From assembly GCA_024508725.1 (NCBI GenBank), contig JANINS010000004.1, positions 390,163 to 454,162 on the forward strand: a stretch of DNA of 64,000 bases, written 5' to 3'. Below the pieces are notes generated by a model. The model saw nothing but the letters and a program-made list of their open reading frames with translations, made no database searches and was not told where the DNA came from. This DNA is from Chitinophagaceae bacterium (GTDB taxonomy: Bacteria > Bacteroidota > Bacteroidia > Chitinophagales > Chitinophagaceae). Within the stretch, counting starts at the first letter, position 1. The number at the start of each line of letters is the position of its first letter. The translations under genes were made by a program, and so were the position numbers. Of this stretch, positions 1 to 7,578 are shown one piece after another.

Positions 1-1
1 A

Positions 2-34
2 CAGAACCTTTTAGGAGAGATGAAGAATTTGTAA
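2..34 (+). CDS. possible 3' end of an upstream gene (partial)
   Basis: Reading from base 2 there is an open frame ending in TAA at 32-34, coding for about ten residues (QNLLGEMKNL). It could be the C-terminus of a gene lying left of the window. The stretch is too short to identify, and an open frame of this length is expected by chance. Confidence 0.25.
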   Translation, partial: QNLLGEMKNL

Positions 35-102
35 TAAGAAATAGGAAATGTTGAATAAAGAATAAGGAATAAGAAATGTTGAATAAGGAATAAGAAAGTA
101 GG
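33..102. repeat. 28-bp tandem repeat, AT-rich
   Basis: Two 28-bp units (33-60 and 61-88) match at 25 of 28 positions, and a partial third unit begins at 89. Each is built from AATAAG and GTTGAATAA words. Downstream, around 133-150, ATTCATTATTTCTTATT is roughly the inverse of the unit, so the leader of the methyltransferase gene could fold on itself. No coding sense is seen. Confidence 0.6.
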
Positions 103-170
103 ATCTTCTTACTTATTTATTTCTCTTTTCTAATTCATTATTTCTTATTGTATTTTCTTTCCTTTGCCGG

Positions 171-1541
171 GTGCAACTTCCTGCTGCGTTACTGCAATCA
201 CTTAAAGATGTAAAGGGTTTTAACGAAACCTCTTTCAAAGCTGTTCATGAGTCAGGTGAGCAGGTTACATCTGTTCGTATCAATCCTAAAAAGATCACAC
301 AACAACAGTTGTCTGAATCACTATCATCTGTCAACAGCCAACTGTCAACTATTCCCTGGTGTAATCATGGATTTTATCTAAGTCATCGTCCATCTTTCAC
401 ACTCGATCCGCTTTTTCATGCTGGAGCTTATTATGTACAGGAAGCAAGCAGTATGTTTCTTTGGCATGTACTTGAATCTGTAATTAATAAAGAACACCAC
501 AAACTTGTTCTCGATCTTTGTGCAGCACCCGGAGGAAAAAGTACTTTACTTTCTTCTTTCTTCGGGAATGGTTTGGTTGTTTCCAATGAAGTGATCAAAT
601 CACGTGTAAATATTCTGCAGGAAAATATTACCAAGTGGGGAAATGAAAATGTTATTGTTACCAATAATGATTCAAGAGACTTTAGTAAACTTCCCGGCTT
701 CTTTGATGTGATCGTTACTGATGTTCCCTGCAGTGGCAGCGGATTGTTTAGAAAAGATCCCTCAGCCATTGAAGAATGGAGCATCGATAATGTAAACCTC
801 TGTTCTCAGCGGCAACAAAGAATATTAGCAGATATCATTCCTTGTTTAAAACAGGATGGTATACTCATCTATTCAACCTGTTCTTATTCTAAAGAAGAAG
901 ATGAAGAGATACTGGATTGGATCGTTGATGAGTTCAATCTTCAACCTGTTCAGGTTCCTGTTCAGGCAGAATGGAATATCATAGAATCATCTTCACCGAA
1001 ACATTCAGCCAGGGGTTATCGATTCTTTCCTGATAAACTAAAAGGCGAAGGTTTTTTTATTGCAGTTTTCAAACAAGTAAATGATGTTGCTGACTCAAGA
1101 CAAAAAGAAGCAACCATCAATCTTATCTCGGCAAAAGAAAAAGAACAACTAAAACCGATAGTTCATATTCCAGTCGATTCATCTGTCTTCATTCACAACG
1201 AAGGTTATAATATTTTTCCGTCTGAATACTTGCATCAACTAAAAGTATTGAGCAAACAACTTTACATTAAACAGGCAGGTGTTGCGATAGGAGGGTTTAA
1301 GGGAAAGAGTTTTGTTCCCGAACATGCGTTTGCATTGAGTAATCTTGAAAATTATTTCCCAAAAGTTGCGCTTACAAAAGAAGAGGCTTTATCATATCTG
1401 CGAAAGCAAGATATAAAACCTGTTGCTCCACAAGGCTGGTGCATGATCACACACCAGGGAATGGGATTAGGCTGGATAAAAAATCTGCCCAAGAGGCTAA
1501 ATAATTACTACCCTTCTGAGTGGAGAATTTTAAAAAGCTAA
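171..1541 (+). CDS. RsmF/NOL1-NOP2-Sun family RNA (cytosine-C5) methyltransferase
   Basis: Predicted SAM-dependent m5C methyltransferase acting on rRNA (the RsmF/YebU type is closest in layout). The protein is 456 residues. The SAM-binding loop VLDLCAAPGGK is at about 113-123. The two cysteines expected of the family are present: Cys187 in DVPCSGSG (184-191) and Cys237 in YSTCSYS, so both the catalytic and the product-release cysteine are intact. The C-terminal 150 residues fit the extra RNA-binding region of RsmF-type enzymes. The start is a GTG at 171; no ATG lies nearby upstream in frame, and residue 3 onward already looks like the family N-terminus. The LysM gene follows 13 bp downstream on the same strand. 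The exact target base cannot be told from sequence. Confidence 0.88.
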   Translation: MQLPAALLQSLKDVKGFNETSFKAVHESGEQVTSVRINPKKITQQQLSESLSSVNSQLSTIPWCNHGFYLSHRPSFTLDPLFHAGAYYVQEASSMFLWHVLESVINKEHHKLVLDLCAAPGGKSTLLSSFFGNGLVVSNEVIKSRVNILQENITKWGNENVIVTNNDSRDFSKLPGFFDVIVTDVPCSGSGLFRKDPSAIEEWSIDNVNLCSQRQQRILADIIPCLKQDGILIYSTCSYSKEEDEEILDWIVDEFNLQPVQVPVQAEWNIIESSSPKHSARGYRFFPDKLKGEGFFIAVFKQVNDVADSRQKEATINLISAKEKEQLKPIVHIPVDSSVFIHNEGYNIFPSEYLHQLKVLSKQLYIKQAGVAIGGFKGKSFVPEHAFALSNLENYFPKVALTKEEALSYLRKQDIKPVAPQGWCMITHQGMGLGWIKNLPKRLNNYYPSEWRILKS

Positions 1542-1554
1542 ATTAGCGGCGGAA

Positions 1555-2559
1555 ATGCCAACATCTATGAAGAAGATTCTATTGATCGGAACGATCCTGC
1601 TCAACTGTTTTTTAGTTTCAGCACAGCATATAAAAATTCAGAAAGAGAAGTCTCAATTATATATAACGCATAAGGTGGAAGCAAAAGAAACATTGTACAG
1701 CCTTGGCAGAATGTATCATCTCACACCAAAAGAAATTGCTACCGCAAACAAATTAAGTGCAGATGCTGGATTACGTACAGGTCAGCAGATCAAAATACCG
1801 CTGAAGAAGACCAATTTTATTCAGTCCACACCAAAGAATAAAAAAGAGCTGGAGCCTGTTTATCACACCATTAAGAAAGGAGACAATCTTTATAAACTCA
1901 GCAAACATTACAACAATGTAAAAGAAGCCGAACTTAAGAAGTGGAATCATCTTTCTAAAAATACCATTCAACCAGGACAAGATATCATTGTTGGATATGT
2001 GAAGGTTAGCAATGCTGCAAATGAAACGCAGGGAGAAGTTGCTGCTAAACCTAAAAGCAAACAAGAGGTTAATAAAAATGCTAAGGTGAAATCTCCAACA
2101 ACTATAGATACGAACAAAGCAACTGTTAATACGGTTGCAGTGAATCAAAATAATACTACCGAACGGTTTGATCCTCCAACAAAAACCGCTTCAACACAGC
2201 AACAGGAAACAATCGCTACAGCAACTGCACAAACTTCTGCTGAAGACAGTTATTTCGCTGCGAATTATTCCATCAATGCTGCCAATGCATCGGAGAAAAC
2301 GATCACCGGTACTGCAGCTACATTCAAATCAACCAGTGGATGGAGTGATCATAAATATTACGTGTTGATGAATGATCTTGCTCCGGAAACCATTGTAAAG
2401 GTTACCGTGAATGGAAAATCGATCTATGCCAAAGTGCTTGAATCACTTCCCGAACTAAAAGACAATAAAAATTTGATTTGCCGGTTAAGTAATGCTGCGG
2501 CTTCGGCACTTGGCGTAATCGATAGCAAGTTCAATATCGAGATATCCTTTTATCAATAA
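1555..2559 (+). CDS. secreted double-LysM protein with C-terminal barrel-like domain
   Basis: A 334-residue exported protein predicted to bind peptidoglycan. ATG at 1555 gives MPTS before the signal peptide; the ATG at 1567 (MKKILLIGTILLN...) is the better start. Signal peptide cleavage is likely after VSA near residue 23. LysM domain 1 spans about 35-82 (HKVEAKETLYSLGRMY...) and LysM domain 2 about 101-147 (HTIKKGDNLYKLSKHY...). A Thr/Gln/Lys-rich linker follows to about 230. The last 100 residues (GTAATFKSTSG... VTVNGKSIYAKVLESLP) resemble a double-psi barrel of the RlpA type, but I cannot see its catalytic residues with certainty. It may be co-transcribed with the upstream methyltransferase. 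The role in cell-wall remodelling is inferred from the domains. Confidence 0.8.
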   Translation: MPTSMKKILLIGTILLNCFLVSAQHIKIQKEKSQLYITHKVEAKETLYSLGRMYHLTPKEIATANKLSADAGLRTGQQIKIPLKKTNFIQSTPKNKKELEPVYHTIKKGDNLYKLSKHYNNVKEAELKKWNHLSKNTIQPGQDIIVGYVKVSNAANETQGEVAAKPKSKQEVNKNAKVKSPTTIDTNKATVNTVAVNQNNTTERFDPPTKTASTQQQETIATATAQTSAEDSYFAANYSINAANASEKTITGTAATFKSTSGWSDHKYYVLMNDLAPETIVKVTVNGKSIYAKVLESLPELKDNKNLICRLSNAAASALGVIDSKFNIEISFYQ

Positions 2560-2595
2560 TTATTTAGCCAACTAAGGTACTTGTGGCATCGTTCC

Positions 2596-2614
2596 TTGTG
2601 TCACTCACTTGTAC
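2596..2614 (+). repeat. dispersed intergenic element, copy 1
   Basis: TTGTGTCACTCACTTGTAC, a near-perfect core of the dispersed family. It lies in the 56-bp convergent gap between the LysM gene and fmt and ends one base before the fmt stop codon. Confidence 0.85.
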
Positions 2615-2615
2615 T

Positions 2616-3566
2616 TCAGCTTTTCATGGGATCGAAGCGATAACCTCTTAGAAAATCTTCAACATTCATACGCTTCTTGCCTTCGAGTTGCAGGTCAAGA
2701 ATGTGGATGAAGCCATCAGCACAAGCGTACTTCAGGTAGGTTTTTCCATCAGTAGAAACTTCTCCCGGCTTTTGTTGATGAGGTGTTGTTTCTTTAGTTG
2801 TTTTATAAATCTTAAGAATCTTATCCTGGAGTTTGGTTAATGCACCCGGAAAAGGTGAGAGGCCTCTTACAAGGTTGTGTATGTCTGCAGATGATCTGTT
2901 CCAATCTATCTGGCAGGTTTCTGTAAATATTTTAGGTGCGTGTTTTAAAATAGTTAGACCGGGACGGTCAGACTGTTGGGGTTGCTCAACCAGTTTACCT
3001 TCTGCTAAACCTTTAACGGTTTGGACTAAAAGTGCAGCACCGATATCTTTCATTTTATCGTGCACTTCACCTGCAGTTTCATCTTCACCAATTGCAAACC
3101 TGGACTGCAATAAAATATCACCAGTATCTATCTCATGTTTCAATTTGAACGTGGTAACACCTGTTTCTTTTTCTCCATTGATCACAGCCCAGTTAATGGG
3201 TGCTGCGCCTCTGTATTGTGGTAACAATGATCCATGTAAATTGATTGTTCCCATTGGTGGCATATTCCAGACTACTTCCGGCAACATTCTAAATGCAACT
3301 ACTATCTGCAAATCTGCTTTAAGATTTTGTAGTTCTTCGAGAAAAGCAGGAGATTTCAGTTTCTCGGGTTGCAACACTTTCAGTGCATGTTCAACTGCAT
3401 ATTTCTTTACCGCACTTTCAGTGAGTTTCATTCCCCTGCCTGCAGGTTTATCAGGTGCTGTAACAACGCTTACAATATTGCATCCTGCTTTTACTAAAGC
3501 ATCCAGTGAAGCCACTGCAAATTCAGGAGTACCCATGAAGACAATTCGTACATCTTCTAGTTTCAT
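2616..3566 (-). CDS. fmt: methionyl-tRNA formyltransferase
   Basis: Transfers a formyl group from 10-formyltetrahydrofolate to Met-tRNAi, making the initiator fMet-tRNA in the cytoplasm. The length of 316 residues is normal for the family. The N-terminal hydrolase domain carries VFMGTPEFA (9-17) and the signature NLHGSLLPQYRGAAPINWA from Asn109; Asn109, His111 and Asp150 (EIDTGD) are the expected catalytic triad. The C-terminal half is the tRNA-binding Fmt domain with NLVRGLSPFPGA. The ATG at 3566 is well placed. It lies 23 bp downstream of the YqgE-like gene on the same strand and is probably read with it. Nothing unusual is seen. Confidence 0.96.
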   Translation of the reverse strand: MKLEDVRIVFMGTPEFAVASLDALVKAGCNIVSVVTAPDKPAGRGMKLTESAVKKYAVEHALKVLQPEKLKSPAFLEELQNLKADLQIVVAFRMLPEVVWNMPPMGTINLHGSLLPQYRGAAPINWAVINGEKETGVTTFKLKHEIDTGDILLQSRFAIGEDETAGEVHDKMKDIGAALLVQTVKGLAEGKLVEQPQQSDRPGLTILKHAPKIFTETCQIDWNRSSADIHNLVRGLSPFPGALTKLQDKILKIYKTTKETTPHQQKPGEVSTDGKTYLKYACADGFIHILDLQLEGKKRMNVEDFLRGYRFDPMKS

Positions 3567-3589
3567 CTGGCAAATGTAATGGCTGCATG

Positions 3590-4030
3590 TTAGAGTGAAC
3601 CACTCTTGATCGTCCAGCTTCCTTCTTCCATTTCAGTTTCCAGTTCACCAGCATCCCAACCGCAATAACCAATAAATATTTTCACTTGTGTAGGAGAGCG
3701 TTTTCCGTGGGTTAGCAGTTCAACTGCTTTTTTAAAATCACCTCCTAAAAACAGATCATCAGTAATGGCTTTACCGCCTGTAATTAAATCGGGAATTGAA
3801 TGAATAAAGAAAAGATGTTCTGTAGCAACAGGTCCACCAGCATACAAATCAATTGCTGCAGCCTGATTGAACTCTTCGAGTTCGTTTAGTTTACGGGGAA
3901 ATGGTTTGTTTATCACGAAACCTGTTGCACCATTGGAATTGTGTTCAGTAATTAAAACAACGGTTTTCTCGAATTCAGAACTATCCAATAAAGCTGTGGC
4001 TTCGATCAGTTTGCCCTGGAGATTTTCCAT
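3590..4030 (-). CDS. YqgE/AlgH family protein, short version
   Basis: The open frame extends up to 4135, but homology begins at the ATG at 4030 (MENLQGKLIEATALL), giving 146 residues. Family hallmarks are visible: EFEKTVVLITEHNSNGATGFVINKP near residues 19-43, LYAGGPV, LFLGGDF and FIGYCGWDAGELETEM near the C-terminus. YqgE proteins are usually about 180-190 residues; this one stops at SWTIKSGSL, so the usual last 40 residues are missing. There are only 23 bp before fmt, so they cannot lie downstream. The family has no firm biochemical function. The start overlaps the tail of the upstream NamZ-like gene (stop at 4032) by almost nothing, which suggests translational coupling in a NamZ-yqgE-fmt unit. 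Confidence 0.85.
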   Translation of the reverse strand: MENLQGKLIEATALLDSSEFEKTVVLITEHNSNGATGFVINKPFPRKLNELEEFNQAAAIDLYAGGPVATEHLFFIHSIPDLITGGKAITDDLFLGGDFKKAVELLTHGKRSPTQVKIFIGYCGWDAGELETEMEEGSWTIKSGSL

Positions 4031-4031
4031 T

Positions 4032-5291
4032 CTATTCAAAATCTTTATACAACAGATATTTCTTACGAATGGCTTTGAAAGCTTTGAGTTTAGGTTGCCA
4101 GCCTGCCCTGATCTCAGCTTCTGACTTTCCTGCAACCAATTGCTTTCTCAGGTTATCGTCTCCTGCCAGTTTATCAAAAAAATATTGACCGGTTTTCGAA
4201 CGAATAAAGAAGCTGTCTTTCTCCGGAAATAACTGGTATGCCTCGATAAGGTATTTTAAATAAATGCGACTTGCCACTTTATTTTCCAGGTTGTTTCTTG
4301 AGTCGTATAAGTTCCAGCCGTAACAAAGTTTGTCTTTTAACTTGGGAGCTGTTGCACCTTCTCTCGTAGTAGGTGTAAAGCTGTATAGATTTTTCGGCAA
4401 GGTTGGATGACCAAAAATGCAGAACGGATGATCGGTTCCTCTGCCTTCACTTAACACCGTTCCTTCGAAAAAGCAGGTAGATGGATACCAAAAGATCGAC
4501 GCAAAATCGGGTAAGTTGGGTGAGGGTTTAACTGGTAATTCATATCTGCTGGTATGATCATAATTCTGGCATTTGATCACCATAAAATGAAAAGCAGTAT
4601 CTTTTGAGTTCTCTGCAGTTTTATAATAATCGTGTTTGGCATTTGCTTTTGCCGTGAGCCATCTTTCACCAGCGATCATCATTGCATATTCACCCATCGT
4701 CATTCCATATACAATAGGTACAGGTTGCATACCTACGAAACTCCGGAAAGCAGTATCCAAAACTGGTCCATCAACATAATGCCCGTTGGGATTTGGCCTG
4801 TCAAGGATCATCAAAGGTTTGCTGTTCTCGAAAGCAGCTTCCATGTATTCCTGTAATGAAGAAATAAAAGTGTAAAAACGCACACCCACATCCTGGATAT
4901 CGAATAACAGGATATCTACATCAGCAAGATCCTCTGCAGAAGGTCTTCTTTTCTTTCCATACAGCGATATCACCGGAATTCCCGTTGCTTTGTCTACATA
5001 GTTATCCAGTTTTTCTCCTGCATCAGCAGTACCCCTGAAACCATGTTCTGGTCCGAATGCTTTTACAATATTTACTCCCAGTTTTTGCAACGAATCAACC
5101 AGGTGCGTTTTTCCAATGGTAGCCGTATGATTGGCAAATACAGCCACACGTTTACCTTTTAGTAATGGAACATATACCTCCGTTCTTTCAGCAGCAGTAA
5201 TAATTTTATTATCGATGTTTTTGTTGTTGGATTTCTGTGCATTACAGCCAAAACACAATATCAAAAACACTATGGGTAAAACGTTTCTCAT
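4032..5291 (-). CDS. DUF1343 / NamZ-type exo-beta-N-acetylmuramidase lipoprotein
   Basis: A secreted protein of the DUF1343 family, whose characterised member NamZ releases MurNAc from the ends of peptidoglycan fragments. The start is best placed at the ATG at 5291 (MRNVLPIVFL), seven codons inside the longest frame; it leads straight into a lipoprotein signal ending LCFGC, so the mature protein is probably lipid-anchored. Conserved stretches include KRVAVFANHTATIG, FGPEHGFRGTADAGE, DILLFDIQDVGVRFYTFISSLQ, ILDRPNPNG, VYGMTMGEYA and EGTVLSEGRGTDHPF. Mature length (about 400) fits the family. It is first in a likely three-gene unit with yqgE and fmt. The substrate is inferred from the family. 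Confidence 0.88.
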   Translation of the reverse strand: MRNVLPIVFLILCFGCNAQKSNNKNIDNKIITAAERTEVYVPLLKGKRVAVFANHTATIGKTHLVDSLQKLGVNIVKAFGPEHGFRGTADAGEKLDNYVDKATGIPVISLYGKKRRPSAEDLADVDILLFDIQDVGVRFYTFISSLQEYMEAAFENSKPLMILDRPNPNGHYVDGPVLDTAFRSFVGMQPVPIVYGMTMGEYAMMIAGERWLTAKANAKHDYYKTAENSKDTAFHFMVIKCQNYDHTSRYELPVKPSPNLPDFASIFWYPSTCFFEGTVLSEGRGTDHPFCIFGHPTLPKNLYSFTPTTREGATAPKLKDKLCYGWNLYDSRNNLENKVASRIYLKYLIEAYQLFPEKDSFFIRSKTGQYFFDKLAGDDNLRKQLVAGKSEAEIRAGWQPKLKAFKAIRKKYLLYKDFE

Positions 5292-5462
5292 ATAGAAGCT
5301 TAACACTCGCAAGTTAAGAATTAATTGCAGGGCTAAAGCACTTGCCCTACCTTGCAGAACGAATTCAGCCTTATCCGCTAATTAGTTGATGGTTATTCTT
5401 TTGCTGATCTTCCAGGCTCAATAGAGTTTCTGCAGTATAAGGGTGCGATCCGCCTTGCTTAA

Positions 5463-5490
5463 GCTACGTCGGACAAGCGCAACTAAAGTT
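5463..5490 (-). repeat. dispersed intergenic element, degenerate copy
   Basis: On the minus strand this reads ACTTTAGTTGCG followed by CTTGTCCGACG, a weak match to the GTTGCGTCGCACACTTGTAC form with the same ACTTTAGTTGCG lead-in as better copies. It lies in the divergent gap between the NamZ-like gene and the SlyD-like gene. The rest of that 240-bp gap holds only a small AGGGC/GCCCT hairpin near 5327-5346. Confidence 0.35.
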
Positions 5491-5531
5491 GAGATAAATG
5501 CAATGCTGGCTTCCATAAAATTTCTTAGAAC

Positions 5532-5984
5532 ATGCAACAAGTAAAACAAGGTGATAAGATCAAAGTACATTATCACGGTAAGTTAACAGACGGTACTACA
5601 TTCGACAGCAGTGAAGGCCGCAGTCCATTAGAATTTGAAGTTGGCAGCGGTGCCGTTATTCCAGGTTTTGATGAAGGTGTGATGGGTATGGCTGTTGGTG
5701 ATAAAAAAACGATCAACATTCCTGCAGAACAGGCTTACGGTCCTCGTGTTCAGGAACTGGTGATGGATTTTCCTAAAGATCGTTTTCCGGAAGATATGGT
5801 GCCTGAAGTTGGTATGATGCTAACGATGCACAACGGTAATGGCCAGGAGTTTCCTGTTACGATCGTAGATGTGAAAGAAGATGCTGTAACATTGGATGCA
5901 AATCATCATCTTGCCGGACAGGAACTGATCTTTGATCTGGAACTGGTAGATATCGAAAGCAAAAGCAAGATCATTACACTGTAA
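5532..5984 (+). CDS. slyD: SlyD-like FKBP-type peptidyl-prolyl cis-trans isomerase
   Basis: A cytoplasmic proline isomerase and chaperone of 150 residues. The FKBP fold is split: KIHVHYHG-like start (KIKVHYHGKLTDGTTFDSS, 9-27), EFEVGSGAVIPGFDEGVMGM (36-55) and the C-terminal strand IFDLELVDIE. Between them, about residues 75-125, sits the insert-in-flap chaperone domain typical of SlyD (MLTMHNGNGQEFPVTIV, ANHHLAGQEL). No His-rich metal-binding tail follows, as in many short SlyD proteins. There is no signal peptide. It is a single-gene unit followed directly by a terminator. Confidence 0.92.
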   Translation: MQQVKQGDKIKVHYHGKLTDGTTFDSSEGRSPLEFEVGSGAVIPGFDEGVMGMAVGDKKTINIPAEQAYGPRVQELVMDFPKDRFPEDMVPEVGMMLTMHNGNGQEFPVTIVDVKEDAVTLDANHHLAGQELIFDLELVDIESKSKIITL

Positions 5985-6004
5985 TAATATTTTCGAAATA
6001 TGTT

Positions 6005-6034
6005 AAGGCCCGGACTTTTGTCTGGGCCTTATTA
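6005..6034 (+). terminator. rho-independent terminator after slyD
   Basis: AAGGCCCGGA at 6005-6014 pairs with TCTGGGCCTT at 6021-6030 (one G-U) around a six-base loop, followed by ATTATTTT. It lies 20 bp after the SlyD-like stop. Confidence 0.85.
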
Positions 6035-6173
6035 TTTTCAGTTATCCGTTATTTGCTTTCGAATTGCTTATTTGATAAAGCAACTGCCCTAAACATTATC
6101 TTTACCAAGCTGACGTGATAATTTGTTGGCTGGAAAGAATCTGTGACTATTGACTTAACGATTTATTGACTGA

Positions 6174-7331
6174 ATGACTCAAAAACGCATTGCCATATTT
6201 GGTTCTACCGGATCGATCGGTACACAGGCTTTGGATGTGATCACTGCAAATCCTGATAAATTCTCGGTTGCTATACTTACAGCTCATACGAATGATGAAG
6301 TACTCATCAAACAGGCACTTCGTTATAATCCGGATATTGTTGTTATTGGAGATGAATCCAAATACAACACAGTGAAAGAAGCTTTGGCTGGCACCAGCAT
6401 CAAAGTGTCGGCAGGTGAACAGGCAATTGAAGATGCTGCAGCTGCAGATAATTATGATTTCATGATCGCTGCGATTGTTGGGTATGCCGGTCTAAAGCCA
6501 ACACTTAAGGCAATTGAGAATGGCAAGACCATTGGGCTGGCAAATAAAGAAACACTTGTAGTTGCCGGTGATTATGTAATGAGAAGAGCGGTGGAGAAAA
6601 ATGTGGCCATCATACCGGTTGACAGTGAGCATTCAGCAATATTCCAATGTTTGGTAGGAGAGAGCAGGAATAAGATCGAAAAGATCGTTCTTACAGCAAG
6701 CGGAGGCCCCTTTCTTGGTAAGAAGCCGAATTTTCTGGTGAATGTGAAAAGAGATCATGCATTGCAACACCCTAACTGGAGCATGGGAGCAAAGATCACC
6801 ATCGACTCTGCTACGCTGATGAATAAAGGGCTCGAAATGATCGAAGCCAAATGGCTTTTCAACCTTGAGCCTGAACAGATCCATGTGCTTATTCATCCGC
6901 AAAGCATCATTCACAGCATGGTGCAGTTTGAAGATGGCAGTTTGAAAGCACAGATGGGTTTGCCTGATATGAAGCTGCCTATTCAATATGCAATGGCTTT
7001 TCCGCAACGCATACCGAATAACTTTCCGAGATACGATTTCCGTCGTCCGAATACACTCACTTTCGAAGAGCCTGATACAAAAACTTTCCGAAACCTGGCC
7101 CTGGCTACAGAGGCATTGCAAAAAGGTGGTAATATGCCTTGCATTCTTAATGCAGCCAACGAGATCGCTGTTTTTGCTTTCCTCAGGAATCGCATTGGAT
7201 TCTTAGACATTACCGAGGTGGTGGAAAGAGCTATGAATAAGATCACTTACATATCCAATCCAACATTGGAAGAATACTTTGACAGCGATGGTGAGGCTCG
7301 TAATTTTGCCGCTTCGTTAATACAGATGTAG
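6174..7331 (+). CDS. dxr: 1-deoxy-D-xylulose-5-phosphate reductoisomerase
   Basis: NADPH-dependent enzyme of the MEP isoprenoid pathway, converting DXP to MEP in the cytoplasm. The 385-residue length is normal. NADPH-binding GSTGSIGTQ is at 9-17. The metal/substrate region VDSEHSAIFQCL (about 149-160) and the flexible loop around TASGGPF are intact, as are HPNWSMGAKITIDSATLMNKGLE and HPQSIIHSMVQFEDGS, with the C-terminal alpha-helical domain to the end. The ATG at 6174 is the only sensible start. The next gene, rseP, is 247 bp downstream on the same strand; a dxr-rseP neighbourhood is common in Bacteroidota. Confidence 0.97.
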   Translation: MTQKRIAIFGSTGSIGTQALDVITANPDKFSVAILTAHTNDEVLIKQALRYNPDIVVIGDESKYNTVKEALAGTSIKVSAGEQAIEDAAAADNYDFMIAAIVGYAGLKPTLKAIENGKTIGLANKETLVVAGDYVMRRAVEKNVAIIPVDSEHSAIFQCLVGESRNKIEKIVLTASGGPFLGKKPNFLVNVKRDHALQHPNWSMGAKITIDSATLMNKGLEMIEAKWLFNLEPEQIHVLIHPQSIIHSMVQFEDGSLKAQMGLPDMKLPIQYAMAFPQRIPNNFPRYDFRRPNTLTFEEPDTKTFRNLALATEALQKGGNMPCILNAANEIAVFAFLRNRIGFLDITEVVERAMNKITYISNPTLEEYFDSDGEARNFAASLIQM

Positions 7332-7476
7332 GCAATAGTGAATCGTCAATAGTGAATATAGCACTAAGCTAATTTGTTAATGCCTAAGTAAAAATTATGC
7401 ATTATAGCCTGGTCTCCCTCTCTTTTGAAGAGGGAAAGAGGGTGAGGTCAACTTTTGTAATGCTATTTTGCTTTAC

Positions 7477-7492
7477 TTGCGTCGCACACTTC
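7477..7492 (+). repeat. dispersed intergenic element, GCGTCGCAC form
   Basis: CTTGCGTCGCACACTT, preceded by TTTA as in the copy at 48443. It lies in the 247-bp gap between dxr and rseP. The same gap also holds CCCTCTC/GAGGG complementary words near 7411-7436 that could form a small hairpin; nothing else is seen there. Confidence 0.65.
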
Positions 7493-7578
7493 AGGTTTCT
7501 GTAAGAAATCAGCTGATTTCCAGACAAACATGAGTATGCATAGTAATAATAAAAACTAAAAGCTGATTTAATAATAAG

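Noticed and set aside
5313-5531. Riboswitch or small RNA upstream of slyD
   Set aside because: There is one small hairpin (AGGGC/GCCCT) but no known motif and no terminator for an independent RNA.
7411-7436. CCCTCTC/GAGGG region after dxr as a terminator
   Set aside because: The complementary words are short and no T run follows, so it is not a convincing terminator.
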